NCBI GenBank assembly: GCA_905479995.1
Contig: CAJQON010000013.1
Span: 1-64,000 of the forward strand
Length of the DNA: 64,000 nt
DNA from: an uncultured Flavobacteriales bacterium
GTDB lineage: Bacteria; Bacteroidota; Bacteroidia; Flavobacteriales_E; Vicingaceae
Reading direction: 5' to 3'
The notes under the pieces were generated by a model, which saw only the letters and a program-made list of their open reading frames with translations, ran no database searches and was not told the origin of the DNA. Below are positions 1-10,727 of this stretch, in pieces; positions within the stretch are counted from its first letter, which is position 1; each line of letters opens with the position of its first letter. The translations under genes were made by a program, and so were the position numbers.

Positions 1-141
1 TACCAAATTTTATTTGCCGAACTAAAAATTCTTCCTATGTTTGCCAAACATTATATTAAAAACAATGAACATTATACAATTACATCATCATCATTCACAT
101 TATTGCCTTCAGGCGAAGTGAGATTGATATGTAATTTTTAA
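1..141 (+). CDS. C-terminal fragment (46 codons) of a CDS truncated by the window start; family uncertain
   Basis: Frame 1 is open from base 1 to TAA at 139-141 (YQILFAELKILPMFAKHYIKNNEHYTITSSSFTLLPSGEVRLICNF*), followed directly by a terminator. Confidence 0.6.
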   Translation, partial: YQILFAELKILPMFAKHYIKNNEHYTITSSSFTLLPSGEVRLICNF

Positions 142-150
142 AATATATCT

Positions 151-187
151 AAAACACCGTCTGAGTAATCAGACGGTGTTTTTTTAT
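151..187 (+). terminator. Rho-independent terminator upstream of the his operon
   Basis: CACCGTCTGA-gtaa-TCAGACGGTG perfect hairpin followed by a T tract. Confidence 0.85.
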
Positions 188-222
188 GCCCAAAGTTTAC
201 TCAGACTTAATTAAAAAACAAC

Positions 223-1080
223 ATGAGCAAACTAAAAATAGCCATTCAAAAAAGCGGAAGATTAAACGAAGATTCCCTAAAACTCTTAAAAGATTGCGGA
301 ATTTCTGTGAACAACGGAAAAGACCAACTAAAAGTAACGGTAGATAATTTCCCTTTAGAAATTTTATACCTTAGAAACTCCGACATTCCTCAGTATTTGG
401 AAGACGGTGTAGTAGACATTGCCATTATTGGAGAAAACTTGCTCATTGAGAAGCAAAAGCAAGTGAGCATTGCTAAAAAATTGGGGTTTTCTAAATGCAA
501 AGTATCCTTAGCAGTGCCTAAAGAAATAACAGATGATTCCATTCAGTATTTTGAAGGAAAAAAAATTGCTACCTCCTACCCTGTTACGCTACAGAACTAC
601 TTAACAGAAAACAACATCAATGCCGACATACACTCCATTTCTGGTTCGGTAGAGATTGCACCTAACATTGGCTTGGCGGATGGCATTTGCGACATTGTAA
701 GTTCTGGTAGTACACTCTTTAAAAACGGTTTGAGAGAAACTCAAGTTATCCTTACTTCAGAAGCAGTTTTAGCAAAATCGAAAAAACTTAACCCTGCACA
801 AGAAGCCATACTAGAAAAACTACTCTTTAGAATAAATGCAGTTTTGCGAGCAAAAAATAGCAAGTACATATTAATGAATGTACCCAACAACAAAATAGAA
901 GCAGTAAGCAATACTTTGCCCGTACTCAAAAGTCCTACTATTCTACCCTTAGCTCAAGAAGGATGGAGTTCATTACACTCTGTAATTGATGAAAACAAGT
1001 TTTGGGAAGTGATAGACGAATTAAAATTGGCTGGTGCCGAAGACATATTAATTGTACCCATTAGTAAAATGGTATTATAA
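223..1080 (+). CDS. hisG: ATP phosphoribosyltransferase
   Basis: MSKLKIAIQKSGRLNEDSLKLLKDCGI..., first gene of a collinear his operon. Confidence 0.97.
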   Translation: MSKLKIAIQKSGRLNEDSLKLLKDCGISVNNGKDQLKVTVDNFPLEILYLRNSDIPQYLEDGVVDIAIIGENLLIEKQKQVSIAKKLGFSKCKVSLAVPKEITDDSIQYFEGKKIATSYPVTLQNYLTENNINADIHSISGSVEIAPNIGLADGICDIVSSGSTLFKNGLRETQVILTSEAVLAKSKKLNPAQEAILEKLLFRINAVLRAKNSKYILMNVPNNKIEAVSNTLPVLKSPTILPLAQEGWSSLHSVIDENKFWEVIDELKLAGAEDILIVPISKMVL

Positions 1081-1088
1081 CTTACATT

Positions 1089-2378
1089 ATGAAAACATTT
1101 AAATACCCAACACAAGAAAAATGGGCAGCATTAGCCCAACGGCCTACCTTACCTAAAAACGAGCTAAACGAAACAGTAAACAACATCATGAATGATGTGA
1201 AGCAAAATGGTGATGAAGCATTATTTCGGTTAACCGAAGAATTTGATGGCGCAAAATTGGACAACTTACAAGTTAGCGATCAAGAAATTGAGGAGGCCAT
1301 AAATGCAGTTCCTGATGAACTAAAAAAAGCCATTGAATTAGCCAAAAACAACATTACAAAATTTCACAAATCGCAGCAAACTGAAGAAGCAATAATTGAA
1401 ACTTCGGTGGGCGTAAAATGTTGGAGAAAAAGCATCGCAATAGAAAAAGTTGGATTATACATTCCTGGAGGAACAGCTCCATTATTTTCCACCATATTAA
1501 TGTTAGGAATTCCTGCAAAAATTGCTAGTTGTAAGGAAATAATTTTATGCACTCCTCCAGCAAAAGATGGAACCATTAATCCAGCAATTTTGTATACCGC
1601 CAATCTAATTGGCATTAATATAGTAGTTAAATGTGGTGGTGCACAAGCCATTGCAGCACTTTGTTACGGAACTAAAAGTATAGCTTCCGTTAACAAAATA
1701 TTTGGACCTGGTAATCAATACGTTACAAGCGCTAAAGAAAAAGCTCAAAACTACGGAGTAGCCATAGATATGCCAGCAGGACCGAGTGAAGTTTTGGTAA
1801 TTGCAGACGAAACATGCAACCCTATTTTTGTAGCTGCTGATTTATTATCACAAGCCGAACACGGAGCAGATAGCCAAGTAATTTTACTAGGAATAAACGA
1901 GTTTACATTAGCTAAAATTGAAGAAGAATTAAACCAACAATTGGAGCAATTGCCTCGAAAAGAAATTGCAAAAAAAGCACTATTAAACAGCAAAACAATT
2001 TTATTAAACAGCATGAACGATTGTTTTGATTTTAGCAATTTATACGCTCCAGAACACTTAATTATTGCGAGCGAAAATACTAACCTTTATATAGACCAAA
2101 TAATAAACGCTGGCTCGGTATTTTTGGGCAATTACAGTTGCGAAAGTGCAGGCGATTATGCAAGTGGAACAAATCACACTTTACCAACAAATGGTTATGC
2201 AAGAAATTACAGTGGAGTATCATTAGATAGTTTCGTTAAAAAAGTAACCTTTCAGGAGCTGAGTAAAACAGGAATACAAAACATTGGCAACGCAATAGAA
2301 CTAATGGCTGAAGCCGAAGAACTAATGGCGCACAAAAACGCTGTAACAGTTAGACTTAAAGCATTACAAAATGATTAA
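1089..2378 (+). CDS. hisD: Histidinol dehydrogenase
   Basis: GLYIPGGTAPLFSTILMLGIPAKIA, FGPGNQYVTSAK and DMPAGPSEVLVIAD motifs. Confidence 0.97.
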   Translation: MKTFKYPTQEKWAALAQRPTLPKNELNETVNNIMNDVKQNGDEALFRLTEEFDGAKLDNLQVSDQEIEEAINAVPDELKKAIELAKNNITKFHKSQQTEEAIIETSVGVKCWRKSIAIEKVGLYIPGGTAPLFSTILMLGIPAKIASCKEIILCTPPAKDGTINPAILYTANLIGINIVVKCGGAQAIAALCYGTKSIASVNKIFGPGNQYVTSAKEKAQNYGVAIDMPAGPSEVLVIADETCNPIFVAADLLSQAEHGADSQVILLGINEFTLAKIEEELNQQLEQLPRKEIAKKALLNSKTILLNSMNDCFDFSNLYAPEHLIIASENTNLYIDQIINAGSVFLGNYSCESAGDYASGTNHTLPTNGYARNYSGVSLDSFVKKVTFQELSKTGIQNIGNAIELMAEAEELMAHKNAVTVRLKALQND

Positions 2379-3396
2379 TTTAAAAAAAATAGTACGACAA
2401 AACATATGGGATTTAGATGCCTATACTAGCGCAAGAGATGAATTTAGCGGTAGTGAAGGAGTGTTTTTGGATGCCAACGAAAACCCTTTTGGAACATTAA
2501 ATCGCTATCCAGATCCTTACCAAATTGAATTAAAATCAACTCTTGCTGAATTAAAAAAAGTTGACCTACAAAACATATTTGTTGGCAACGGTAGCGATGA
2601 AATTATAGACTTGGTTTTTAGAATATTCTGCAATCCTGGTAAAGACAGAGCACTAACCTTCTCTCCCACTTACGGAATGTACGATGTATCAGCAAACATC
2701 AACAACGTTGACTTAATTAAAGTTCCGTTAAACAATAGCTTCCAAATAAACATAGAGCAAACCATCCCGTTGCTCAACGACAAACAACTCAAACTCATCT
2801 TTATTTGTTCTCCCAACAATCCTACAGGAAATACCATAAATCAATCAGACATTGCCTACCTTTTAGAAAATTTTAAAGGAATTGTATTTATTGATGAGGC
2901 TTACATAGATTTTGCCAATAACGACTCATGGATAGAAATGATTAACCAGTACAACAATTTAATTGTAAGTCAAACCTTTAGTAAGGCAAGAGGATTAGCA
3001 GCAGCAAGAATAGGCGTTGCCTACACCAATACAGCCATTATTAAATTACTCAACAAAGTAAAACCACCTTACAACGTTAGCAAACTCAACCAAGAAGCTG
3101 CAACTAAAGCCCTAAAAAATATTGAAGAATACGAGCACAACATCGCAATAATTCTAAATCAAAAAGAAACGCTAATCAAAGCATTAAAACAATCCAACAA
3201 GGTAATCCAAGTGTATCCATCGGATGCAAATTTTTTATTAGTAGAAGTAACAGATGCCAACACCATATACAATGCATTGGTAAAACAAAAAATTATTACC
3301 CGAAATAGAAACAACCTAGTAAACAACTGCATCAGAATTACAATTGGCTCTGAAAGCGAAAACAACTTATTTATTACTACCTTAAACAACTTATAA
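2371..3396 (+). CDS. hisC: Histidinol-phosphate aminotransferase
   Basis: PLP aminotransferase motifs (FICSPNNPTGN, FIDEAYIDF, SQTFSKARGLAAARIG); operon context. Confidence 0.96.
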   Translation: MINLKKIVRQNIWDLDAYTSARDEFSGSEGVFLDANENPFGTLNRYPDPYQIELKSTLAELKKVDLQNIFVGNGSDEIIDLVFRIFCNPGKDRALTFSPTYGMYDVSANINNVDLIKVPLNNSFQINIEQTIPLLNDKQLKLIFICSPNNPTGNTINQSDIAYLLENFKGIVFIDEAYIDFANNDSWIEMINQYNNLIVSQTFSKARGLAAARIGVAYTNTAIIKLLNKVKPPYNVSKLNQEAATKALKNIEEYEHNIAIILNQKETLIKALKQSNKVIQVYPSDANFLLVEVTDANTIYNALVKQKIITRNRNNLVNNCIRITIGSESENNLFITTLNNL

Positions 3397-3399
3397 CAG

Positions 3400-4488
3400 A
3401 TGAAAAAAGTATTATTTATAGACAGAGATGGCACCTTAGTTATTGAGCCACCGGTAGATTATCAATTAGACAGTTTGGAAAAATTGGAATACTACCCAGG
3501 TGTATTTCAATGGTTGGCTAAAATTGTAACCGAATTAGATTATGAGTTAGTAATGGTTACCAATCAGGATGGACTTGGTACAGCTTCATTTCCAGAAGAA
3601 ACCTTTTGGCCGGCTCAAAATAAAATTATTGAAGCCTTTAAAAATGAAGGAATTGTATTTAGTAAAATCTTGATTGACAAAAGTTTTCCTGAAGAAAACG
3701 CACCAACCCGAAAACCAAGAACTGGCTTACTAAACCAATACATTTATGGAGACTACGACTTAACCAAATCCTATGTAATTGGCGATAGAGCAACGGATAT
3801 TGAGTTGGCTACCAACCTAAAAGCACAAGGCATATTTATTGGAAAAAAAAATGAGACAGCTAGCCTAAGCACCACAAGCTGGCAAGAAATTTACTCCTTT
3901 TTAAAAGCGAAACCTAGAAAAGCTAAAGTGATTCGCAAAACCAACGAAACAGATATTTCCATTACAATTAACCTAGATGGAAGTGGGAAATCCAAAATTA
4001 GCACAGGTTTAGGGTTTTACGACCACATGCTAGAGCAAATTGCCAAACACGGTAACCTCGATTTGTTTGTAACAGTTAAAGGTGATTTAGAAATAGACGA
4101 ACACCACACCATTGAAGATGTAGCCATTACTTTAGGTGAAGCACTAATTAAAGCGTTAGGAAACAAAAAAGGCATAGAACGTTATGGTTTTTTGTTGCCT
4201 ATGGACGATTGTTTGGCGCAAGTTGGCATTGACTTTGGCGGAAGACCATGGCTGGTTTGGGAAGCCGATTTTAAGCGCGAAATGGTGGGCGAAATGCCAA
4301 CAGAAATGTTTATGCACTTCTTTAAATCGTTTAGCGATGCTGCAAAATGTAACTTAAACATTAAAGCTGAGGGCGATAACGAACACCACAAAATAGAAGC
4401 CATTTTTAAAGCTTTTGCCAAAGCAATTAAAATGGCTGTGAGTCAAACCAACAACTATTCAATTCCAAGCACAAAAGGAACCTTATGA
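3400..4488 (+). CDS. hisB: Bifunctional histidinol-phosphatase / imidazoleglycerol-phosphate dehydratase
   Basis: N-terminal HAD motif [13 protein letters not shown]-terminal IGPD motifs [14 protein letters not shown] and [17 protein letters not shown]. Confidence 0.97.
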   Translation: MKKVLFIDRDGTLVIEPPVDYQLDSLEKLEYYPGVFQWLAKIVTELDYELVMVTNQDGLGTASFPEETFWPAQNKIIEAFKNEGIVFSKILIDKSFPEENAPTRKPRTGLLNQYIYGDYDLTKSYVIGDRATDIELATNLKAQGIFIGKKNETASLSTTSWQEIYSFLKAKPRKAKVIRKTNETDISITINLDGSGKSKISTGLGFYDHMLEQIAKHGNLDLFVTVKGDLEIDEHHTIEDVAITLGEALIKALGNKKGIERYGFLLPMDDCLAQVGIDFGGRPWLVWEADFKREMVGEMPTEMFMHFFKSFSDAAKCNLNIKAEGDNEHHKIEAIFKAFAKAIKMAVSQTNNYSIPSTKGTL

Positions 4489-5063
4489 TTGCAATAATTA
4501 AATACAATGCCGGAAACATAGCATCGGTGCAAAATGCATTAAGTCGATTAGGCTACGACAGCATTATTACTGACAATGCTGAAGAAATACTATCGGCTGA
4601 CAAGGTGATCTTTCCCGGAGTTGGTGAAGCCAGTTCGGCCATGCAATATTTAAAAGAAAGAAAGCTTGACAAAGTTATCCTATCAATTAAACAGCCCATT
4701 TTAGGCATTTGTTTGGGCTTACAGTTAATGTGCAACTATTCCGAAGAGGGAAACACAGAATGCTTGGGTATATTTAACAACCAAGTAAAACAATTTCCAC
4801 CATTAGATAAAGTTCCGCACATGGGTTGGAACAATTTTGAAGAGCTGAAAAGTGAATTATTTAACGGCATTGATGCAACAAACGATTTGTATTACGTCCA
4901 CTCCTATTATGCAGAACTAGGTGAAAACACAGTGGCAACATGCAACTACATTAAACCCTTTAGTGCAGCCTTACAAAAAAACAACTTTTATGCTACCCAA
5001 TTTCATCCTGAGAAATCGGCAGATATAGGAACACAAATTTTAAAAAACTTTTGCGCACTTTAG
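4485..5063 (+). CDS. hisH: Imidazole glycerol phosphate synthase, glutamine amidotransferase subunit
   Basis: [12 protein letters not shown] nucleophile motif; FHPEKS; 4-nt overlap with hisB. Confidence 0.97.
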   Translation: MIAIIKYNAGNIASVQNALSRLGYDSIITDNAEEILSADKVIFPGVGEASSAMQYLKERKLDKVILSIKQPILGICLGLQLMCNYSEEGNTECLGIFNNQVKQFPPLDKVPHMGWNNFEELKSELFNGIDATNDLYYVHSYYAELGENTVATCNYIKPFSAALQKNNFYATQFHPEKSADIGTQILKNFCAL

Positions 5064-5080
5064 CGCCAACAATATTAAAA

Positions 5081-5794
5081 ATGAGAATAATACCAGCAAT
5101 AGATATTATAGATGGCAAATGCGTAAGACTATCTAAAGGCGATTACAACACCAAAAAGGTATACAACGAAAATCCATTGGAAGTTGCCAAGCAATTTGAA
5201 GACAACGGCATACAATACCTACACTTGGTAGATTTAGATGGCGCCAAAGCAAAACACATTGTTAACTACAAAACATTAGAACGTATTTGCTCCAAAACCA
5301 ATTTAACAATCGATTTTGGTGGAGGGCTAAAATCTGATGAAGACCTAAACATTGCATTTAATAGTGGTGCTTCACAAATTACTGGTGGTAGCATTGCCGC
5401 AAACAACCCTGAGGTATTTATAACTTGGTTGGAAAAATACGGAGCCACTAAAATTATTTTAGGAGCCGATTGCAACAATCGAAAAATAGCAACCAATGGA
5501 TGGCTAGATGAATCTGATTTGGATGTAGTTGAGTTTATTAAGTCGTACCAAAACAAAGGCATTCAACACGTTATTTGCACCGATATTGCCAAAGACGGAA
5601 TGCTTCAAGGCACTTCTAACAAATTGTACAAAGAAATTATGGCTGCAGCCTCCATAAAACTAATTGCTAGTGGCGGAGTTGCTAACTTTAACGACCTTCT
5701 TTTACTAAAAGAAATGGGCTGTGAAGGTGCTATTATAGGAAAAGCCATTTATGAAGGAAACATTACACTAAAACAACTGCAAGAGTTATGTTAA
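5081..5794 (+). CDS. hisA: ProFAR isomerase; start placed at the internal ATG ([17 protein letters not shown])
   Basis: [25 protein letters not shown]-barrel half repeats; the ORF track start at 5051 appears too early. Confidence 0.95.
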   Translation: MRIIPAIDIIDGKCVRLSKGDYNTKKVYNENPLEVAKQFEDNGIQYLHLVDLDGAKAKHIVNYKTLERICSKTNLTIDFGGGLKSDEDLNIAFNSGASQITGGSIAANNPEVFITWLEKYGATKIILGADCNNRKIATNGWLDESDLDVVEFIKSYQNKGIQHVICTDIAKDGMLQGTSNKLYKEIMAAASIKLIASGGVANFNDLLLLKEMGCEGAIIGKAIYEGNITLKQLQELC

Positions 5795-6540
5795 AAAAAC
5801 GAATAATTCCATGCTTAGACATAAAAGGCGGCAGAACCGTTAAAGGAATAAACTTTGTAGGCATTAAAGATGCTGGAAATCCTATTGAATTAGCCAAACG
5901 CTACGTTCAACAAGGTGCTGATGAATTGGTGTTTTTAGACATTACTGCAACAATAGAAAATAGAAAAACATTAAAAGATCTGGTAAAACGCATTGCGCAA
6001 GAAATAAACATCCCATTTACTGTTGGAGGAGGCATAAATACAGCAGAAGATGTAGATCAATTAATAGCTGCTGGAGCTGATAAAGTAAGTGTAAACTCAT
6101 CTGCAGTTAAACGACCAGAACTCATTACCGAAATAGCTCAGCAATATGGCAATCAATGCACTGTGGTAGCAATAGATACTAAATTTGAAAACAACGAGTG
6201 GAAAGTTTTTGTGCACGGTGGCCGAACCCCTACCGAACTTAATACAGTAGATTGGGCCCGACACGTAGAGCAGCTTGGTGCTGGAGAAATACTCTTAACC
6301 AGCATGAACAACGATGGTACCAAAGCAGGTTTTGCTTTAGACATTACCGAGCAAGTAAGTCAAGCGGTTAACATTCCTGTTATAGCATCGGGCGGTGCAG
6401 GAAATAAAGAGCACTTTAATGAACTCTTTAAAAAAACTAGTGCAACAGCAGGTTTGGCCGCTAGTATTTTTCACTATGAAGAAGTGGCCATACCAACATT
6501 AAAAGAATATTTAAAACAACAAAACATAAACATACGATGA
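5788..6540 (+). CDS. hisF: Imidazole glycerol phosphate synthase, cyclase subunit
   Basis: [39 protein letters not shown]. Confidence 0.97.
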   Translation: MLKKRIIPCLDIKGGRTVKGINFVGIKDAGNPIELAKRYVQQGADELVFLDITATIENRKTLKDLVKRIAQEINIPFTVGGGINTAEDVDQLIAAGADKVSVNSSAVKRPELITEIAQQYGNQCTVVAIDTKFENNEWKVFVHGGRTPTELNTVDWARHVEQLGAGEILLTSMNNDGTKAGFALDITEQVSQAVNIPVIASGGAGNKEHFNELFKKTSATAGLAASIFHYEEVAIPTLKEYLKQQNINIR

Positions 6541-7124
6541 ATCCAGATTTTTCTAAAAACGATGGTTTAATACCAGTTGTAGTTCAAAACGATAAAACCT
6601 TACAAGTATTAATGCTAGGCTACATGAATACCGAAGCACTTCTAAAAACACAAACCGAACAAAAGGTGACTTTTTTTAGTAGAAGTAAAAACCGGTTATG
6701 GACCAAAGGTGAAGAATCGGGTAACTTTTTAACCGTAAAAAAAATTAGCATTGATTGCGACAACGACACCATCTTAATTAAAGCTGACCCAGCTGGACCA
6801 ACTTGTCACAAAGGAACCACTACTTGCTTTAATGAAGAAACAGCGAAAGGCTTTTTGTATGAATTGGAAAACACTATCTCCACTAAGATAGACAATGATG
6901 ATCCAAATTCATATACCAATGAGCTATTCAAACGAGGCATTAATAAAGTAGCACAAAAGGTTGGTGAAGAAGCAGTAGAATTGGTAATTGAAGCAAAAGA
7001 CAATGATGCCGATTTGTTTAAAAACGAAGCAGCAGACTTAATGTATCACTATTTAATACTACTTAAAGCCAAAGGATTTAGCTTAACTGACATAGAAAGT
7101 ATTTTAAAAAAACGAGCCAAATAA
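6537..7124 (+). CDS. hisIE: Bifunctional phosphoribosyl-AMP cyclohydrolase / phosphoribosyl-ATP pyrophosphatase
   Basis: HisI motifs (VLMLGYMNTEAL, TKGEESGN, DCDNDTILIKADPAGPTCH) and HisE motifs (KVGEEAVELVIEAKD). Confidence 0.96.
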   Translation: MNPDFSKNDGLIPVVVQNDKTLQVLMLGYMNTEALLKTQTEQKVTFFSRSKNRLWTKGEESGNFLTVKKISIDCDNDTILIKADPAGPTCHKGTTTCFNEETAKGFLYELENTISTKIDNDDPNSYTNELFKRGINKVAQKVGEEAVELVIEAKDNDADLFKNEAADLMYHYLILLKAKGFSLTDIESILKKRAK

Positions 7125-7223
7125 AACCAGTTTGTTCAACAAAGCCGTGTTTAAAACAACTACAACAACAGCGCAAAAATAGTTACTAATTTACCTAACA
7201 TTACACTACTTAAAACAGTAGTT

Positions 7224-8876
7224 ATGTTTAGAACAAAATGGATTTTAACAACAGCCGTACTTGTATCAGTACTATTGGCTTGTGGAGATAGTAACAATGA
7301 TGAAATTGGCGATAAAAAAATATTTAGATACAATGAGTCTGAAGGAATAACAACATTAGACCCTGCATTTAGTAGAAACATTGAAAATATTTGGGCTTGT
7401 AACCACCTTTATAATGGTTTGGTACAAATGGATGACGAACTAAATGTACATCCGGCCATAGCCAAAAGTTGGGAAATATCTGATGATGGTAAAACCTATA
7501 CTTTTCATTTAAGAAATGATGTTACTTTTCATGACAATAAAGTTTTTTCTGGTGGAAAAGGACGAACAGTTACTGCCAACGATTTTGAATATAGCTTTAA
7601 CCGCATACTCTCCGAAAAAGTAGCTTCGCCAGGTGCATGGATTTTTAACAATGTAGAGTTTGTAGAAGAACGAGAGTTTAAAGCCTTTGAGGCCATAGAT
7701 GATTCTACTTTTAAGATTTACTTAACCAAGCCCTTCCCTCCTTTTTTAGGTATACTTACCATGCAATATTGCTCGGTAATTCCCTTAGAAGCCATTAACC
7801 ATTACAAGCAAGATTATAGAACCAATCCAATTGGAACAGGCCCTTTTCAATTTAAAATGTGGGACGAAGGAAACAAAATGGTGTTTTTAAAAAACGACAA
7901 CTATTTTGAAAAAGACAAAGAAGGAGTTCGCTTACCTTATCTAGATGGTGTTGCCATTAGCTTTATAAAAGATGAAGAAGTTGAGTTTTTAAAGTTTTTA
8001 AAAGGAAAGCTTCACTTTATATCTGGTCGTGAAGGAGACAACAAAGAAGAGGTATTTACTACCAAAGGAACCTTAAAAGAAAAGTTTGAAAAAGATATTA
8101 CCCTTTTAACACATCCATATTTAAATACGGAGTACTTAGGTATTTTAGTTGATGAGGAACTGGATATTGTAGCAAACAGCCCACTTAAAAAGAAACAAAT
8201 ACGACAAGCTATTAACTATGGTTTTAACCGTAGCCAAATGATTGCTTACTTGCGTAAAAACATTGGTACTCCTGCAACATCTGGTTTTGTACCAAAAGGA
8301 TTGCCTTCTTTTAATGCCGATAAAGTGGTTGGATATGATTACAACCCAGAAAAAGCTGCTGAATTGTTATATGCTGCTGGCTTTCCGAATGGTGAAGGAT
8401 TACCAGAAATTAAGCTTTATACTACAGCACAGTATTTAGATTTATGTGAATTCATACAACATCAACTAGGTGAAATAGGTATGAAGGTAAAGGTTGATAT
8501 TTTACCTGGACCAACCCACAGAGAATTAGTAGGACGCTCTAAATTAAACTTCTTTAGAAAATCGTGGATAGCTGATTATCCTGATGCTGAAAACTACCTG
8601 GCTTTATTTTATAGTAAAAACTTTACCCCACACGGACCAAATTACACGCATTTTAAAAACTTTCAGTTTGACAAATTATATGATATGGCTCAATCAGAAA
8701 CCAATGATTCAATTCGTTACCATTACTACCAAGAAATGGATAAGATTGTTATTGAGGAATCGCCTATTATTCCCTTGTATTATGACGAGGTTGTTCGTTT
8801 AATGCAAAAAAATGTTGAAAACCTAGGCATTAATCCGGTCAACTTATTAACGCTAAAAAGAGTTAAACTGAAGTAA
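7224..8876 (+). CDS. ABC transporter (oligo)peptide substrate-binding lipoprotein, SBP_bac_5 family
   Basis: Lipobox LLACGD; LDPAFSRNIENIWACNHLYNGL; ANDFEYSFNRILS; YDYNPEKAAELLYAAGFPNGEGLPEI. Confidence 0.9.
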   Translation: MFRTKWILTTAVLVSVLLACGDSNNDEIGDKKIFRYNESEGITTLDPAFSRNIENIWACNHLYNGLVQMDDELNVHPAIAKSWEISDDGKTYTFHLRNDVTFHDNKVFSGGKGRTVTANDFEYSFNRILSEKVASPGAWIFNNVEFVEEREFKAFEAIDDSTFKIYLTKPFPPFLGILTMQYCSVIPLEAINHYKQDYRTNPIGTGPFQFKMWDEGNKMVFLKNDNYFEKDKEGVRLPYLDGVAISFIKDEEVEFLKFLKGKLHFISGREGDNKEEVFTTKGTLKEKFEKDITLLTHPYLNTEYLGILVDEELDIVANSPLKKKQIRQAINYGFNRSQMIAYLRKNIGTPATSGFVPKGLPSFNADKVVGYDYNPEKAAELLYAAGFPNGEGLPEIKLYTTAQYLDLCEFIQHQLGEIGMKVKVDILPGPTHRELVGRSKLNFFRKSWIADYPDAENYLALFYSKNFTPHGPNYTHFKNFQFDKLYDMAQSETNDSIRYHYYQEMDKIVIEESPIIPLYYDEVVRLMQKNVENLGINPVNLLTLKRVKLK

Positions 8877-9052
8877 CTTTTTTGATAAAATAATGAAGAA
8901 TTGATAAAGGATAGTTGAAAATTGCAGCTGTCATTCTGAATAATAGTTTACCCTAAACTTGTTTTGGTTATAAACTGACATGATGAATCTTTTTAGCATA
9001 GAATAGACCCTTCGGCAGTCTCAGGATAACAAACACACTTACTCCTTTTTAA

Positions 9053-9607
9053 TTAAAACTGAACCCCAAAACTAAATCCCGCTTTAGCATCCCAATCATC
9101 TGGTGTTAAAAAATCTTGACGAGCTTCCACATAAGGTGTTAGCACTACACCGTCACCTATAAAGGCCTTTAATTTTATGCCTGTGGTTCCTATAAAACTA
9201 ATTTCTCTGTCAGATATGTCATCCCAATAATACTCTATTCCTAAAGGGTTAAAAAAGGGAGAAAGGTATAAACCTCTAAATAACGGAATATTAAAGGAAG
9301 CACCTTCAGGAATTAAAACGGAGTAAGCAACTTCCGCCACATCAGGAGCATATCCCAAAATTAATATACCAACAAGAATGCCAGCAGGAAAGTGTACATG
9401 GTCGTTGGCAAAATGTATCGAATAGTTTAAACCTACTTTATCTAAAACGGCATACTCTACATCAAAACTAACCACATGATTGTTAAACGGAGAACTTTTT
9501 AAAGATGTTTTATATCCTCCCATCAAAGTAAGGTCACCCTCTTCTATTTGAGTAAAAGCATTGCTATAAGTAAACAGGAAGATAAGTAAGAAAATTACTC
9601 TGTACAT
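9053..9607 (-). CDS. Hypothetical secreted, probably outer-membrane beta-barrel-like protein
   Basis: Signal peptide MYRVIFLLIFLFTYSNAFTQ (start moved from 9637 to the internal Met); ends ..AGFSFGVQF with C-terminal Phe. Confidence 0.6.
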   Translation of the reverse strand: MYRVIFLLIFLFTYSNAFTQIEEGDLTLMGGYKTSLKSSPFNNHVVSFDVEYAVLDKVGLNYSIHFANDHVHFPAGILVGILILGYAPDVAEVAYSVLIPEGASFNIPLFRGLYLSPFFNPLGIEYYWDDISDREISFIGTTGIKLKAFIGDGVVLTPYVEARQDFLTPDDWDAKAGFSFGVQF

Positions 9608-9725
9608 TTGGTATAAATTAGTTGCATTATTTAACAATAATCGCGCCAGTAATATTTTTGAGTTTTTTTAAAATTGTGATTGCTTCTTTAATAAGAATCA
9701 ACTCTTAAACTTCTGTAAATAACCA

Positions 9726-10724
9726 CTAATCCTGATGTGCTCTTCCTTTTATTTTATTGGATTTGTATTGATGGTCTAACTTCACATTTTCTTCTAGTAG
9801 CGATGGGGAAGGTTTTTTTTCTAGCAAATCTTCTAAGTTAGGCTGCCCAGCATTTACCCAAGCGGTATACCAATAACTTCCTACTTTAACAATGGCACGA
9901 GTTAGTCTTCGTTCCACCATTCCGTTTAACATTTCATGGTATTCATTGGCATATTCTTCCGCGTAAATCTTAGTCAATGAAGCACCTCGGTTTTCAACGG
10001 TGTATTTTTGATCTTGAGGAAACCGTTTATTTAAAATTTGTTCAAATTCCAAAACAGAATCCTTAGCAGCAAAGCTCTGCTGAATGGTTAGCCATTCATC
10101 ATCCAATACATCATCAATATACTTTGCTCTCCCTACAAAATAGTTGTATTCTTTACTTTTTAATTCGGGTAATCTCGATTCCCAAAAACCATGTATCCCT
10201 TTTTGATTGGTTAATTGGCCATTGTAATTTTCGGTAGTATGCAATGGCACATGAGAATCTCCAACATAATGTCCAAGATCAGCAGAAAGCTTTAATATCT
10301 GATCAACATCTTTAGCTTCAAAAGCTTTAGTTAGTTTATTCATCATTTTTTCTACATGCCAAGGAGCAATTCCGTAAGCTTGTAAAGTATCTTCAGAAAA
10401 CTTTTCTACAGCCTCTTTCCATTCTTGGGGAACAATGCTAAAAGGATCTTCTCCGTTATGTGCATAATGATCTATATCTATATAATGCCTAGGGGCTTCA
10501 CCCTCTATAGCATACCTCCGTTTGTCTGGATCTACAGCATGCTCAGTTATGTATTCAATGTTCTTTTTGTAAAATTGAATCATTTCCGGAGGCAGTGTAA
10601 ATACCGCCATTCGGTTAATTTTTTGATGACCAAAGAAGCCCCAAGAATAAACCTGGTGATGCAATAATGAAAAAGTTATTATGGATAGGGCTAAACAACA
10701 AAGGTATTTTTGTGTCGCCTTCAT
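9726..10724 (-). CDS. Zinc-dependent phospholipase C / S1-P1 nuclease-like secreted protein
   Basis: Signal peptide then WGFFGHQKINRMAV, HYIDIDHY, DLGHYVGDSHVPLHTTENYNGQLTNQKGIHGFWESRL. Confidence 0.8.
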   Translation of the reverse strand: MKATQKYLCCLALSIITFSLLHHQVYSWGFFGHQKINRMAVFTLPPEMIQFYKKNIEYITEHAVDPDKRRYAIEGEAPRHYIDIDHYAHNGEDPFSIVPQEWKEAVEKFSEDTLQAYGIAPWHVEKMMNKLTKAFEAKDVDQILKLSADLGHYVGDSHVPLHTTENYNGQLTNQKGIHGFWESRLPELKSKEYNYFVGRAKYIDDVLDDEWLTIQQSFAAKDSVLEFEQILNKRFPQDQKYTVENRGASLTKIYAEEYANEYHEMLNGMVERRLTRAIVKVGSYWYTAWVNAGQPNLEDLLEKKPSPSLLEENVKLDHQYKSNKIKGRAHQD

Positions 10725-10727
10725 TTT

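Noticed and set aside
223-7124. his operon gene order and overlaps
   Set aside because: Standard compact Bacteroidota hisGDCBHAF-IE operon with bifunctional hisB and hisIE; nothing unusual.
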